A stretch of DNA of 31,171 bases, from positions 1 to 31,171 of the forward strand of contig JAIYAJ010000551.1 of the NCBI GenBank assembly GCA_027489105.1, written 5' to 3'. The position numbers and the translations under genes were made by a program. Shown here piece by piece: positions 23,248 to 31,171 of this stretch. Each line of letters opens with the position of its first letter. The stretch's first letter is position 1. Below the pieces are notes generated by a model, which had not been told where the DNA came from, did no database searches, and saw nothing but the letters and a program-made list of their open reading frames with translations. Source of the DNA: Zymomonas sp. (lineage in GTDB: Bacteria > Pseudomonadota > Alphaproteobacteria > Sphingomonadales > Sphingomonadaceae).

Positions 23248-25812
23248 TCAGAAAGCGAAGCGGACGCCAAACATGTAGCGCGCACCGATCTGCTCGACCT
23301 CGGTCGGCGTCGCGGGCGTGCCCTGATAGGCGATGTATTTCTCGTCGGTCAGGTTTGCGAGATCGGCGAACAGGGTCAGATTCTCGTTGAGCGCGTAGCG
23401 CAGCGAGACGTCGAGATTTTCGTAGCCCTTGCGAAATTCGCCGCTGCCGAAGCCGCCGAGCGTGTCGAGCCAGGACGAACGCCACTGATAGCTGACGCGT
23501 GCCGATACTCCGTATTTCTCGAAGAACAGCGAGGCGTTGGCGATCCTCTTCGACATGCCCTGGAAGGCGATGTTCTTCTCCGTGGGCGTGTCGAAATCGC
23601 CATCGAGCAACGTGACATTGCCCTGGAACCCGAAGCCGCCCAGCGCGCCGGGCAGAAAGTCAAACTGCTTGAGCAGGTTGAACTCGACGCCGTAGAGCTT
23701 GCCGCTATGGCCGTTATAGGTACCGCTGAGCAGATAGGACGAGCGGTCGACGCCGCCGAAATCATAGAAGTCGCTGCCGACGACGGCCTGGCTCTGGTAG
23801 AGGACATCCTCTACCCAACGGTGGAAGCCCGCGACCGAGATCATGCCGTTGCCGGGCAGATAATATTCAACGCTGGCATCGAGGCCCCAGGTATATTCGG
23901 GACGCAGCGCCGGGTTGCCGCCGGTGATCCGGCCTGGGCTCGCCGTGTCGTCGATGGACGCGCCGACGCGGATCGCGCCATAGGCCGGTCGCGACACGCT
24001 GCGCTGCCCGGCGAGCCGGAGCGCGACACGCTCGCTGACCGCATATTTCAGGTTCAGGCTCGGGAAGAAATCGGTCTTGCTCGACTCGAGACCCAGCGGG
24101 GTGCCCACCCCGCCCGCTACGACCGTGCCGCTGTTGTTCATCAGATAGCGTTCGACGCGCACGCCGCCGACCGCCGTCAGCGGGCCGGTCTCGACCTTTG
24201 CCATGACATAAGCGGCGAGGATCTGCTCCTGCTGCGCGTAGCGATCGGCCGCCGGAATATCGAGCGCCGGATTGTAGCGACCTGCTGCCTGAAGCCGTCC
24301 GAGCAGCGAATCGATGTCGCGCCGCATGGCGACATTGTCGACATAGTTGAGCGTGACGCCGAGCGGGAAGCCAGTGTCCCACGGCCGGTCGGTGACATAG
24401 CTGTTGATGTTGAAAGGCTGGCCGACCAACGCGCCGAGCGCCCCTACGGCGGCGATGTTCGCTGTGGAGAAGTTGTTGCCGCTGATGTCGCGGTCCGAAT
24501 AGAGCCCGCCGGCCGAGAGCGTCAGATCGCCGATCGTCTTAGCCAGATCGAGCTTGACGGTGTAGGTGTCCGACACGGTCTTCTGGCGGGCTGCGATCAT
24601 GATCGCGCTGCCCGCCGCCAGGGTCGCCTGATTGAAGGTGCCGGCAACCGACACGATCGGGAAGTTCGGATTGCTGTTGTCGTAGCTCAGCGACAGATTG
24701 TTCGCGCCGCTGGTCGAGGCCTGGACGAGCGGCAGGTAGCTGCTGTTCTCCGTCCGCGCATAGTTGAACTTGAACGAGGCGGCCAAGCCTTCGTCCGTCT
24801 CGTAGTCGCCCCCCACCGTGCCGAGATAGTTGCGGTTGCGATACTCGCCGAAGTTGAAGGTGCCGCGCAGCGGAACGCCGGTCAGATTGCCGCTTGCCAG
24901 GCTGCGCGTGCCGCCCGTCGCGCGGTCGAGGCGGAACTCGTACTGGTTGCGCTGCTCATTGTCGTTGAACTCGCTGAAGATCGCCTTGGCATAGATGCGC
25001 TGACCATCCTCGGGGCTGAACTCGAGGCCACCGAACAGCCCGTTGTTCCAGCGTTCGAGCTTGTACTGGCGAACATCGAACTCGGTCGGGCCTTTCGCGT
25101 CATAGGCACCCACTTCGCGATTGTCGGTCAGCTGCTTGCGGCGGTAATGCGATCCGCCGACGACGAAGCCGACGACGTCGTTCGACCAGGACAGGCGCAG
25201 CGATCCCTGCCGCTGCTCGCCGCCACCAAGGCCCATATAGCCATAACCGAGGTCGCCCGAGACATGCAGCCCCTTGCGCTCCATCGGCGAATAGGTGCGC
25301 AGGTCGATCGTGGCGACCACGGCGTCGGCCTGCAGATCGCTGGTGAGCGACTTGTTGATCACCATCTGCGACAGCAGCACCGCCGGGATCGCGTCGAACC
25401 GGAAAGCGCGCGTGTCGCCGCCCTCGTCCACACCCACCATCGGGATGCCGTCGATGCTCACCGAGGTCCAGCGGTTGGGGGCGCCCCGGACCTGGATATA
25501 GCGCTCCTGCCCCTGGTCGCGCTGCACCGCGACTGCCGGCAGACGCGACAGCGCCGCCGCCGCATTCTGATCGGGGAAGCGGCCGACGGCATCGGAAGCG
25601 GCGACATCGGTAAGGTTGACCGCGACGCGCTTCAGTTCGATCGAATCTTCCTGCGCCGAGAGGATCGAACCCGACACCACGATCTCCGCCTCTTCGGCCT
25701 CCTCGGCGGCGGGGATCGGCGCCGACTGCGCGAGGGCGACGCCCGGCAGGGCAAAAAGGAGCGCACCACCCAGGGCTGTCGTACGCAAGAGCTTCGCGGC
25801 AGAAATGGTCAT
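23248..25812 (-). CDS. TonB-dependent outer-membrane receptor (Caulobacter-type)
   Basis: This 854-residue receptor has a signal peptide (MTISAAKLLRTTALGGALLF, cut near ALA-QS), a TonB-box-like EIVVSGS, and a plug with GRFPDQNAAAALSRLPAVAV, YIQVRGAPNRW and SIDGIPM. A long barrel ends in VRFAF. The plug pattern is that of the large receptors abundant in Caulobacter and sphingomonads that take up carbohydrates or other organics. GGGAGG seven bases before ATG 25812 decides the start over an upstream ATG at 25833. It is divergent from the double-TetR regulator, which probably controls it, and is followed ten bases later by the secreted phosphatase. The ligand is unknown; a phosphorylated compound is suggested by that neighbour. 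Confidence 0.93.
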   Translation of the reverse strand: MTISAAKLLRTTALGGALLFALPGVALAQSAPIPAAEEAEEAEIVVSGSILSAQEDSIELKRVAVNLTDVAASDAVGRFPDQNAAAALSRLPAVAVQRDQGQERYIQVRGAPNRWTSVSIDGIPMVGVDEGGDTRAFRFDAIPAVLLSQMVINKSLTSDLQADAVVATIDLRTYSPMERKGLHVSGDLGYGYMGLGGGEQRQGSLRLSWSNDVVGFVVGGSHYRRKQLTDNREVGAYDAKGPTEFDVRQYKLERWNNGLFGGLEFSPEDGQRIYAKAIFSEFNDNEQRNQYEFRLDRATGGTRSLASGNLTGVPLRGTFNFGEYRNRNYLGTVGGDYETDEGLAASFKFNYARTENSSYLPLVQASTSGANNLSLSYDNSNPNFPIVSVAGTFNQATLAAGSAIMIAARQKTVSDTYTVKLDLAKTIGDLTLSAGGLYSDRDISGNNFSTANIAAVGALGALVGQPFNINSYVTDRPWDTGFPLGVTLNYVDNVAMRRDIDSLLGRLQAAGRYNPALDIPAADRYAQQEQILAAYVMAKVETGPLTAVGGVRVERYLMNNSGTVVAGGVGTPLGLESSKTDFFPSLNLKYAVSERVALRLAGQRSVSRPAYGAIRVGASIDDTASPGRITGGNPALRPEYTWGLDASVEYYLPGNGMISVAGFHRWVEDVLYQSQAVVGSDFYDFGGVDRSSYLLSGTYNGHSGKLYGVEFNLLKQFDFLPGALGGFGFQGNVTLLDGDFDTPTEKNIAFQGMSKRIANASLFFEKYGVSARVSYQWRSSWLDTLGGFGSGEFRKGYENLDVSLRYALNENLTLFADLANLTDEKYIAYQGTPATPTEVEQIGARYMFGVRFAF

Positions 25813-25966
25813 GTCGGTACCTCCCATGTTCATCTGCAGCGGGCAGCTAGAACACCTGTATGTACCTTATATGACGATTCTGCGTGAGATTAAGGAAAGG
25901 CCAACGCCAGTTTCCGCCTCGCCTTGGACTGTGTATCTTGCTAGCCTCACCTCAACGGCAACACAG
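25813..25966. promoter_or_regulatory. Divergent promoter region between TonB receptor and double-TetR regulator
   Basis: These 154 bases hold both 5' ends. On the minus strand, TATAAG near 25868-25873 could be the receptor's -10 box, with a weak -35. On the plus strand, TTGGAC at 25924 is a possible -35 box for the regulator without a good -10. No clear palindromic operator was found by eye. Confidence 0.35.
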
Positions 25967-27184
25967 ATGACAAAGCCCCGAATGTCCGAAATTCAAGAAA
26001 AATCGTCCTTCGACAGATTGATAGCGGCTGTGATGGACAGCTGGATGGATCAGGGGGGTGAAGCGATATCGGCACGGCAGATCTGCGGCAGAGCTGGAAC
26101 GCCTGTATCGTCGCTCTACCATCACTTCGGCTCTCTGGAACGGTTGTTGGCCTGTTCGCACGAAGCAGCGCAGGCGCAGACCCGGCTATGGTGCGGGCGG
26201 TGGATCGAAGAACTGCGCGGCTTCGACGCTCCCCCCTCCGCGCTGGGCCCCTTCTTCGCCGCCGTGGTGGACGACTGGACCAATGTCCAGCGCCGCCACG
26301 CCTTCGCCTGGCGGGAGGGGCAGCTGTGGCGCACCGAATCGGACGTTGCTGCGGGCGTACGCGACGGATGGCGAACGATATGGACCGACTTCTGGAAGGC
26401 GGCCTGTGCCCGCTTCGGCCTCGGCGAGCGCGCCTGGCTGATCGAGCGTTTTCACGACGCGGAATCCTTCAATCACATGATCCGCTGGCGCCGCCCGATC
26501 GACCGCGCGGGACTGGACGAGTTCGCGCGAGGCGCTGCCGCCTGGGCCGCCGGGGAAAGGCCGCCCGCCTCCCCCTGGCGCGACCTCGCGCGCAACGAGG
26601 CGGTCGCCAATGCACCCGTTTCGCCGGAACTCGACGGAACGACAATGCGCGTGGCCGCAGCGGCCGCTGCGTTGATCGAAGAATCCGGCCCGGCGGCGAT
26701 CACGCATCGCGCGGTGGCCGAGCACGCCGGCCTCACTCTCGGTGTCGTGTCCCACAAGCTGCGGACAAAGGCCGAATTGCTGCAGGCGGGCTTCGAGTCG
26801 ATCTATCTCGATGCGGTTGCGCGGTTTCGCGAACGGCAACCCTCGATCCCCACCGGCAACAGGGGGGCAGCGCTCGATGCCATCGCTGACCTGCTGGCGG
26901 CCTCGCTCGGCGGGCGCGGCATGGATGCTCTATGTCTCGCAGTGGCGCGCGACCCCGCACTGGAAGCGTTCGGCCTGCAGTTGCGCTACATGCGCGGCAC
27001 GACTTCCCGCGGTCTGCTTGCGCTGCTCCGGCCGGAACTGCCGACGCCATCGCATCTCGAGGCTGCGCTGCTCTCGGCCTTTCTGACCGCCGTCAGCCGC
27101 CGGCTCGCATATGCCAGCCCCGAAGATGCAGCCCCCGCAATCAGGCTGGAGGTGGAAGCGCTGATCGATCTGCTCCCCTGCTAG
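25967..27184 (+). CDS. Tandem TetR-type regulator with two DNA-binding domains in one chain
   Basis: The 405-residue protein contains two TetR/AcrR helix-turn-helix units. The first, at about 15-60, has AISARQICGRAGTPVSSLYH and HFGSLERLL. The second, at about 226-275, has AITHRAVAEHAGLTLGVVSH and KLRTKAELL. Each is followed by a helical region like the TetR ligand domain, so the chain looks like two repressors fused head to tail. TetR proteins are normally about 200 residues and bind as dimers; a fused pair could bind as a single chain. The start is uncertain: ATG 25967 or 25982, both with weak ribosome sites; the open frame extends further back, but antisense to the receptor gene. It is divergent from the TonB receptor and followed 46 bases later by a GPH transporter. 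Confidence 0.85.
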   Translation: MTKPRMSEIQEKSSFDRLIAAVMDSWMDQGGEAISARQICGRAGTPVSSLYHHFGSLERLLACSHEAAQAQTRLWCGRWIEELRGFDAPPSALGPFFAAVVDDWTNVQRRHAFAWREGQLWRTESDVAAGVRDGWRTIWTDFWKAACARFGLGERAWLIERFHDAESFNHMIRWRRPIDRAGLDEFARGAAAWAAGERPPASPWRDLARNEAVANAPVSPELDGTTMRVAAAAAALIEESGPAAITHRAVAEHAGLTLGVVSHKLRTKAELLQAGFESIYLDAVARFRERQPSIPTGNRGAALDAIADLLAASLGGRGMDALCLAVARDPALEAFGLQLRYMRGTTSRGLLALLRPELPTPSHLEAALLSAFLTAVSRRLAYASPEDAAPAIRLEVEALIDLLPC

Positions 27185-27230
27185 GGCGGCGGTCATCACG
27201 GCGTAATCCCCCGGCGCTAGGCACCTCCCC

Positions 27231-28553
27231 ATGCGCGGAACGGATCTCAACTATGGTCGGACCCGGCCCTATGGCCCGGGCCAAAGGGTATCGCGCACCG
27301 CGCTGGCGGCGTTCACCCTGCCGGTCGTGACCTTCCAGGCCATCGAGATGACCTGGCGATCCTATCTGCCGCGATTCCTCGAGCAGGATGTCGGTATCGC
27401 CCTCGGTTCGATCGCGGCGCTGATGTTGTGCGTACGCCTGTTCGACGCGGCGGCGGACCCCCTGATCGGTTGGATGAGCGACAGCTGCCGAACGCGGTTC
27501 GGGCGACGAAAACCCTGGATGATCTCGGGCGCTTTACTCGTGTCGCTGACGGTGCTTCCGCTCTATCTCGCGCCCTCCGGGGCCGGCATGGCATGGATTG
27601 TGGGGGCCAGCCTGCTCTTCCACCTCGGCTACTCGCTGATCATCACGCCGCATGGCGGATGGGGCCTCGAGCTGTCCGTGGACAGCCACCAGCGGACGCG
27701 CATCATGGGCGCCAAGGTCTGGTTCGCGATCGCCGGGTCGCTCGCCCTGCTGGCTTTTCTCTCGATCCTCGAACGCCGGTTCGCAACACCCCTGCGCGTC
27801 GAAATGGCGCTGTTCGGATGGGCGATCGCCCTGCTCGCGCCGTTGACGGTGACTGTTCCGATCCTGCTCTTCGCAGAGCCCGAGCCGGAGCGGACACCGA
27901 CCGTCGGCCGGGCGGGGCTGCTCGAACAGTTCCGCGACGTGATCGGCAACCGCGCGCTCTTGGCGGTGCTGTTGCTCTACACGCTAACCGGAATTGCCGA
28001 TGCCGCAGCGATGACCTGTTTCCTGTTCCTTGCGGAGGACGTCTTCGGCCTCGCCCGATGGGGCGCCTCGCTGCTTCTGATCCAGCCGGTCGCTGCCCTG
28101 CTCGCCCTGCCGTTCTGGAGCCGCCTGAGCGCGCGTCTCGGCAGATCTGCGACGTTGATCCTGTCCTATAGCTGGCAGGCCGCCGCCTGCTGCGCGCTTC
28201 TGCTGGTACCCGCAGGCGCGCCGTTCCTGCTGGGCGCCGTACTGGCCGCCAAGGGGCTTGGCTGGGGCGTCGATTACATGCTCCTGCGGGCGATGGTCGC
28301 GGACATCGCCAGCGACTGCCGATTCCCCAGCGCGGGGGCCGCCAGCCATTATGCCGTCAGCAGCATCACCCTGAAAATCGCGATGGGCCTGGGCAGCGGC
28401 GGCGCGCTGTGGGCCATCAGCCTCGGCAGCGGGGCCGAGCGTCTCGCGCTGATCCAGGCCGCCTTCGTCCTTCCCTCCGTGCTTGCGGCCGCAACCGCAT
28501 GGTCGCTCCTCTGTCGGCGTGCACCTGTCGGGCGTGTGGCTGTCTTGGCCTGA
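27231..28553 (+). CDS. GPH-family (MFS_2) cation symporter
   Basis: This 440-residue membrane protein belongs to the glycoside-pentoside-hexuronide:cation symporters (MelB type). The family loop is clear: DAAADPLIGWMSD then RTRFGRRKPW at residues 72-96, between segments 2 and 3. About twelve hydrophobic segments are present. MelB-type carriers move sugars or glycosides with Na+ or H+ across the inner membrane; in sphingomonads the same family is also found in clusters for other organic compounds. The ATG at 27231 has no clear ribosome site, so coupling with the upstream regulator or a different start is possible. It follows the regulator on the same strand and could import what the TonB receptor at 23248-25812 brings across the outer membrane. 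Confidence 0.88.
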   Translation: MRGTDLNYGRTRPYGPGQRVSRTALAAFTLPVVTFQAIEMTWRSYLPRFLEQDVGIALGSIAALMLCVRLFDAAADPLIGWMSDSCRTRFGRRKPWMISGALLVSLTVLPLYLAPSGAGMAWIVGASLLFHLGYSLIITPHGGWGLELSVDSHQRTRIMGAKVWFAIAGSLALLAFLSILERRFATPLRVEMALFGWAIALLAPLTVTVPILLFAEPEPERTPTVGRAGLLEQFRDVIGNRALLAVLLLYTLTGIADAAAMTCFLFLAEDVFGLARWGASLLLIQPVAALLALPFWSRLSARLGRSATLILSYSWQAAACCALLLVPAGAPFLLGAVLAAKGLGWGVDYMLLRAMVADIASDCRFPSAGAASHYAVSSITLKIAMGLGSGGALWAISLGSGAERLALIQAAFVLPSVLAAATAWSLLCRRAPVGRVAVLA

Positions 28554-28585
28554 TCTCAGAGACGCCAGATTATCGCGCCTCTCCG

Positions 28586-28816
28586 TCAGTCGGCAGAGAC
28601 GACCGGGTGACGCGTGCGGATATCGTCGAGCAGGCGCTCGATCTTCGCGTTCTGGCCTGCGCTGCCCGAGGGAGCGACGCTCCAATTGCAATGCGGGTGG
28701 GTCTCGATGTCGTGGATGCGAAGGGCACCGAGCGCACTGCGCCAGCGCCTACGTTCGCCGCCATGCTGGCGAACGAGGGTGTCGAGCAGCAGATCCTGGA
28801 GTTGATAGGCCTTCAT
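28586..28816 (-). CDS. Small hypothetical protein, 76 residues
   Basis: A short frame starts at ATG 28816 with AAAAGG about seven bases ahead and ends at 28586. It reads MKAYQLQDLLLDTLVRQHGG at the start and has a C-terminal segment CNWSVAPSG followed by a helix IERLLDDIRTRHPVV. I do not recognise a named family; the second half looks like small conserved proteins of alphaproteobacteria, but I cannot prove it. It is downstream of the Rid-family gene on the same strand, across a strong hairpin, and converges on the GPH transporter. It has no signal peptide or membrane segment. Confidence 0.55.
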   Translation of the reverse strand: MKAYQLQDLLLDTLVRQHGGERRRWRSALGALRIHDIETHPHCNWSVAPSGSAGQNAKIERLLDDIRTRHPVVSAD

Positions 28817-28870
28817 GCCCGGCCTTTTGACGGGTTTCGCAGCGCCTTGCCAGAGTCCCGATGGGGCTGG

Positions 28871-28906
28871 ATCGCCGGGAGAGCCTTCTACCGCTCTCCC
28901 GGCGAT
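28871..28906 (-). terminator. Perfect 13-bp hairpin between the Rid gene and the small hypothetical gene
   Basis: ATCGCCGGGAGAG (28871-28883) pairs perfectly with CTCTCCCGGCGAT (28894-28906), with a 10-base loop, starting eight bases after the Rid stop. No T-run follows. It may end the oxidoreductase-VOC-Rid transcript or protect its 3' end while letting some transcription reach the small gene. Confidence 0.55.
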
Positions 28907-28914
28907 CGCTCCGA

Positions 28915-29319
28915 TCAGTCGATCGCGGCGGTCGCCTCGATCTCGATCAGGAAGTCCGGCAAAGCGAGCGCCTGGACACCCAGAAAGGTGTTGGGCGGGG
29001 GCGTGACGTCGCCGAAGAAGGCGCCCACCTCGGGCAGCACCACGCCGAGCTTGTCGGGCGAATGATTGACGACGTAGATGCGCAGGCGGACGATGTCGGC
29101 GATGGTGCCGCCGGCCGCCTCGACAACGGTCTTGATGTTCGCCAGCGTCTGACGGGTCTGCGCCGCCAGATCGTCGCCGCCGACGATGGCGCAGTCCTTG
29201 TCCCACGCGACCTGCCCCGCGAGATGGACGGTCTTGCCACTGGTCTGAACGGCCGCGTGCGAGAAGCCGTAGACGAGCGAATTATACATCGAGTCCGGAT
29301 TGATACGGTTGTTCGCCAT
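28915..29319 (-). CDS. Rid (YjgF/UK114) family protein without the catalytic arginine
   Basis: This 134-residue protein has the Rid fold signature: VHLAGQVAWD, DLAAQTRQTLANIKTVVEAA, IVRLRIYVVN and LIEIEATA near the end. RidA hydrolyses reactive enamine/imine products of amino-acid enzymes using an Arg at position 105 in a PAR motif. The aligned residue here is Thr (PNT), so it belongs to one of the other Rid groups and imine deaminase activity is doubtful. GGGAG seven bases before ATG 29319 supports the start. It lies 21 bases after the VOC gene, which follows an FAD amine-oxidase-type gene. That setting suggests handling an imine-like or enol intermediate, but the residue change argues for a different reaction. 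Confidence 0.88.
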   Translation of the reverse strand: MANNRINPDSMYNSLVYGFSHAAVQTSGKTVHLAGQVAWDKDCAIVGGDDLAAQTRQTLANIKTVVEAAGGTIADIVRLRIYVVNHSPDKLGVVLPEVGAFFGDVTPPPNTFLGVQALALPDFLIEIEATAAID

Positions 29320-29340
29320 GCTGTGTCTCCCGCTCTGGCT

Positions 29341-29829
29341 TTAGTCGACGATTTCGAGGCTGTGACCGAAGGGGTCGGTCATATAGACATTCTTCTTGCC
29401 CGCCAGCGGGCCGTCGGTGATGTGGATGATCTCCATCGCCGTGCAGCCATGGGCGACGAGATAAGCGATCGCCTTGTCGACATCGTCGACCTTCAGGCCC
29501 AGATGGTGGCCGCCACGATCGCAGTTGCGCGGCAGCTCCTGCCGACGGTCGTCGGGCTTGTCATATTGGACGAGCTGGAAGTTCATATTGTCGGTCAGCT
29601 TCATCATGACGAGGGTCAGCCGCGCGCCGGGCACGTTGACATGGGTCGCCATCCAGTCGCGGCCCTGATCGTCGAGCGGAATGTCGGCGGCGTCGAGCGG
29701 CCCCAGGCGGAACAACTCCTCCGCGCCGATGACGTCGCGATAGAAGGCGACCGCCGCCTCCAGATCGGGAACCGTCCAGGAAATATGATCGACCGAGAGG
29801 AATTGCGGCTTTTCGGGCGTCGCGCTCAT
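29341..29829 (-). CDS. VOC (glyoxalase/dioxygenase) superfamily protein
   Basis: This 162-residue protein has two beta-alpha-beta-beta-beta modules of the vicinal oxygen chelate fold. Likely metal ligands are H15 in SVDHISW, H108 or H109 in GGHHLGLKV, and E159 in GHSLEIVD, the usual C-terminal ligand pattern. VOC enzymes include glyoxalases, epimerases and ring-cleaving dioxygenases; the short single-domain length does not favour an extradiol dioxygenase. ATG 29829 follows GGAGA by about seven bases and is preferred over a longer frame to 29886. It lies between the FAD oxidoreductase and Rid genes on the same strand, so the three probably serve one catabolic route. The substrate is unknown. 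Confidence 0.85.
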   Translation of the reverse strand: MSATPEKPQFLSVDHISWTVPDLEAAVAFYRDVIGAEELFRLGPLDAADIPLDDQGRDWMATHVNVPGARLTLVMMKLTDNMNFQLVQYDKPDDRRQELPRNCDRGGHHLGLKVDDVDKAIAYLVAHGCTAMEIIHITDGPLAGKKNVYMTDPFGHSLEIVD

Positions 29830-29913
29830 TGATGGTCTCCGGCTAATAATGCGACCGAATGTGTCGTGCCGGGGACCGCTCGGCAATCGGGGAAAAGCGC
29901 TTCGATCGTTGCT

Positions 29914-31171
29914 CTAGTCGCAACGAAGCGGCGGTGCGGCCAGATCGGCGATCGTCACGGGACGCGCCGGGAAGCGCGCGGCGAAACCGGGCTCGTCCGA
30001 ATTGCCGATCAGCCGGAGCAGCGTCGGCTCGCAATTGCGGCCCTGGCAGGCGCCCATGCCGCAGCGCGTGGAAAGCTTGATCGCATTGGCCGAGCGTCCG
30101 TCCAGCAGCGGTGCGATCCGACCGAGCGGGACATCCTCGCACCGGCAGACCAGCGTATCGGCCTCCAACGCTGGAAAATAGGGGCGCGGATCGGCGATGC
30201 GGTCGAGCAGCGCGGCGAACCGCAGCAATTCCTCGCGGCGCGAGCGCGCGGCCGATGCCATGCGGTCGGCGCCGGCCTCGTCGAGCCCCCCCAGATCGAG
30301 CGCGATGCCCGCACCGGCGACCTCGCCCGCTGCCATCGCAGCCGGGGCGCCGGCCACGCCGGTCGTCTCGCCCGCGACGAACAGCCCCGGCACGGTAGCA
30401 CGCATCCAGCGATCATGCTGCGCCGCCCAGCCCCCCGCCGGACCTGCCGGACGCATCCGCGCGCCGATCATGCGCGGCAGCGCCGACTGCGGCACGAAGC
30501 CGAAGCAGAGTCCGACCGCATCGCACGTCCAATGCCGACCACCAGCCTCGACGGCTTCGACGCTGCGCTCGCCCAGGATGTGCTGGATCGGCACGCCATA
30601 ATGGACGGGAACACCATGCCGCCGCAGCGTGCGCATGGCGCCTGCCGCCGCAAGGAGATTACCGAGATGGGCAGCGGCGGTGAACGGAGCGCCCGCCACC
30701 GCCCTGACCATCGACAGCTGCGGTTGGGCGAACAGCACCGCCTCCACGCTGCCGCCGGCCTCGACCACCTGCGCCGCGATCACCATCTGCAACGGGTGGG
30801 TGCCTGCGAACAGCAGCCGCTCGCCCGGGATCAGGCGTTGGCTCTTGAGAAAGGCCTGCACGCCGCCCGCGCTCATCACACCAGGCAATGTCCAGCCGGG
30901 AAAGGCGGTCGGCATGTCATAGCATCCCGCCGCGACCAGCACCCGGCGCGCGGCAATCGTCAGCCGTCCGTCGCGCCCCGTGGCCAGCAACTGGAAGCCG
31001 TCTGCGTCCCGGAACAGCCCCAGCACCGAAACCCCGCCGCGCCAGTCAAGCCCGGGCAGCGCCTCGCTGCGGTGAAGCTGTGCCTTGAGATCGTCATAGG
31101 TCGCGCCCGGCAGCCAGTCGCGCACGCCGAGGGTCGCGGGTGGCTGACGCAGGATCTGCCCGCCCATCCGG
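29914..31171 (-). CDS. FAD-dependent oxidoreductase with C-terminal [2Fe-2S] domain, HcnB/OoxA/LhpB type (partial, 5' end outside)
   Basis: The visible 417 or so residues start with MGGQILRQ, which in this family follows the N-terminal FAD-binding GxGxxG; about 40 residues are missing beyond the window edge. Later come VLVAAGCYDMPTAFPGW and VPGLFVAGETTGVAGAPAAM, typical NAD(P)/FAD segments. A BFD-like [2Fe-2S] domain near the end has VCRCEDV and CGMGACQGRNCEP. This architecture is that of the large subunit of hydrogen cyanide synthase, opine oxidase and D-hydroxyproline dehydrogenase, which oxidise the C-N bond of amino acids or amines. Partner subunits would be expected upstream, outside the window. 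The VOC and Rid genes follow it. Confidence 0.87.
   Translation of the reverse strand, partial: RMGGQILRQPPATLGVRDWLPGATYDDLKAQLHRSEALPGLDWRGGVSVLGLFRDADGFQLLATGRDGRLTIAARRVLVAAGCYDMPTAFPGWTLPGVMSAGGVQAFLKSQRLIPGERLLFAGTHPLQMVIAAQVVEAGGSVEAVLFAQPQLSMVRAVAGAPFTAAAHLGNLLAAAGAMRTLRRHGVPVHYGVPIQHILGERSVEAVEAGGRHWTCDAVGLCFGFVPQSALPRMIGARMRPAGPAGGWAAQHDRWMRATVPGLFVAGETTGVAGAPAAMAAGEVAGAGIALDLGGLDEAGADRMASAARSRREELLRFAALLDRIADPRPYFPALEADTLVCRCEDVPLGRIAPLLDGRSANAIKLSTRCGMGACQGRNCEPTLLRLIGNSDEPGFAARFPARPVTIADLAAPPLRCD

Noticed and set aside
23017..25887. A 956-codon open frame antisense to the TonB receptor
   Set aside because: Its composition is that of a shadow frame in GC-rich codon use; the receptor on the other strand has signal peptide, TonB box and barrel motifs.
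1..31171. CRISPR arrays, tRNA or rRNA genes, insertion sequences, integrases
   Set aside because: No regular repeat-spacer pattern, tRNA T-arm/anticodon structure, rRNA segment, transposase or integrase motif was found by eye.

Overview
The window is about 31 kb of GC-rich DNA, with dense genes and long open antisense frames. Two large TonB-dependent receptors, a PQQ alcohol dehydrogenase, a Dps protein, a YdcH-type small protein and several catabolic clusters point to an alphaproteobacterium. A sphingomonad (Sphingomonadales) is the most likely source. This is inferred from gene style, not from a marker gene.

Layout. Positions 1-1488 hold the end of an unidentified gene coupled to an McrC-type nuclease subunit, probably a type IV restriction pair. 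Positions 1709-6873 hold Dps, a broken bestrophin-type channel gene, and a GT4 glycosyltransferase with a helical C-terminal domain followed by a GH130 enzyme. Positions 6883-8926 hold a PDZ-less DegP-type protease and a class I/II aminotransferase. Positions 9169-12665 hold a quinohaemoprotein alcohol dehydrogenase and an MFS transporter.

The most unusual block is 12640-20342, all on the minus strand. In transcription order it holds a TonB receptor, a TrpA-like aldolase/lyase, an FGGY sugar kinase, an AraC-type regulator, a TrpB-like protein and a second TrpA-like protein. Both TrpA-like proteins keep the catalytic Glu and Asp and the phosphate-binding glycines. The TrpB-like protein aligns without a gap to real TrpB around the PLP site, but the PLP lysine is a glycine and the other PLP-holding motifs are gone. 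Kinase and TrpA genes overlap by 8 bases, and the TrpB-like and second TrpA genes by 1 base. This does not look like tryptophan biosynthesis. The working idea is a catabolic route: an aryl- or indolyl-polyol is imported, phosphorylated by the kinase and split by a TrpA-type retro-aldol reaction into a triose phosphate and an aromatic product. The pseudo-TrpB would serve as a docking or channelling partner.

Positions 20459-22172 hold a YdcH-family small protein, a 403-base gene-free stretch with several strong nested stem-loops (a candidate structured RNA, minus strand favoured), and an OxyR-like LysR regulator with an ATAG-N7-CTAT dyad at its own start. Positions 22173-27184 hold a secreted CX5R phosphatase operonic with a second TonB receptor, divergent from a regulator that carries two TetR-type DNA-binding domains in one chain. 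Positions 27231-31171 hold a GPH-type transporter, a small unknown protein, a Rid-family protein without the catalytic Arg, a VOC protein, and the C-terminal part of an FAD/[2Fe-2S] amine-oxidase-type subunit that runs off the window.
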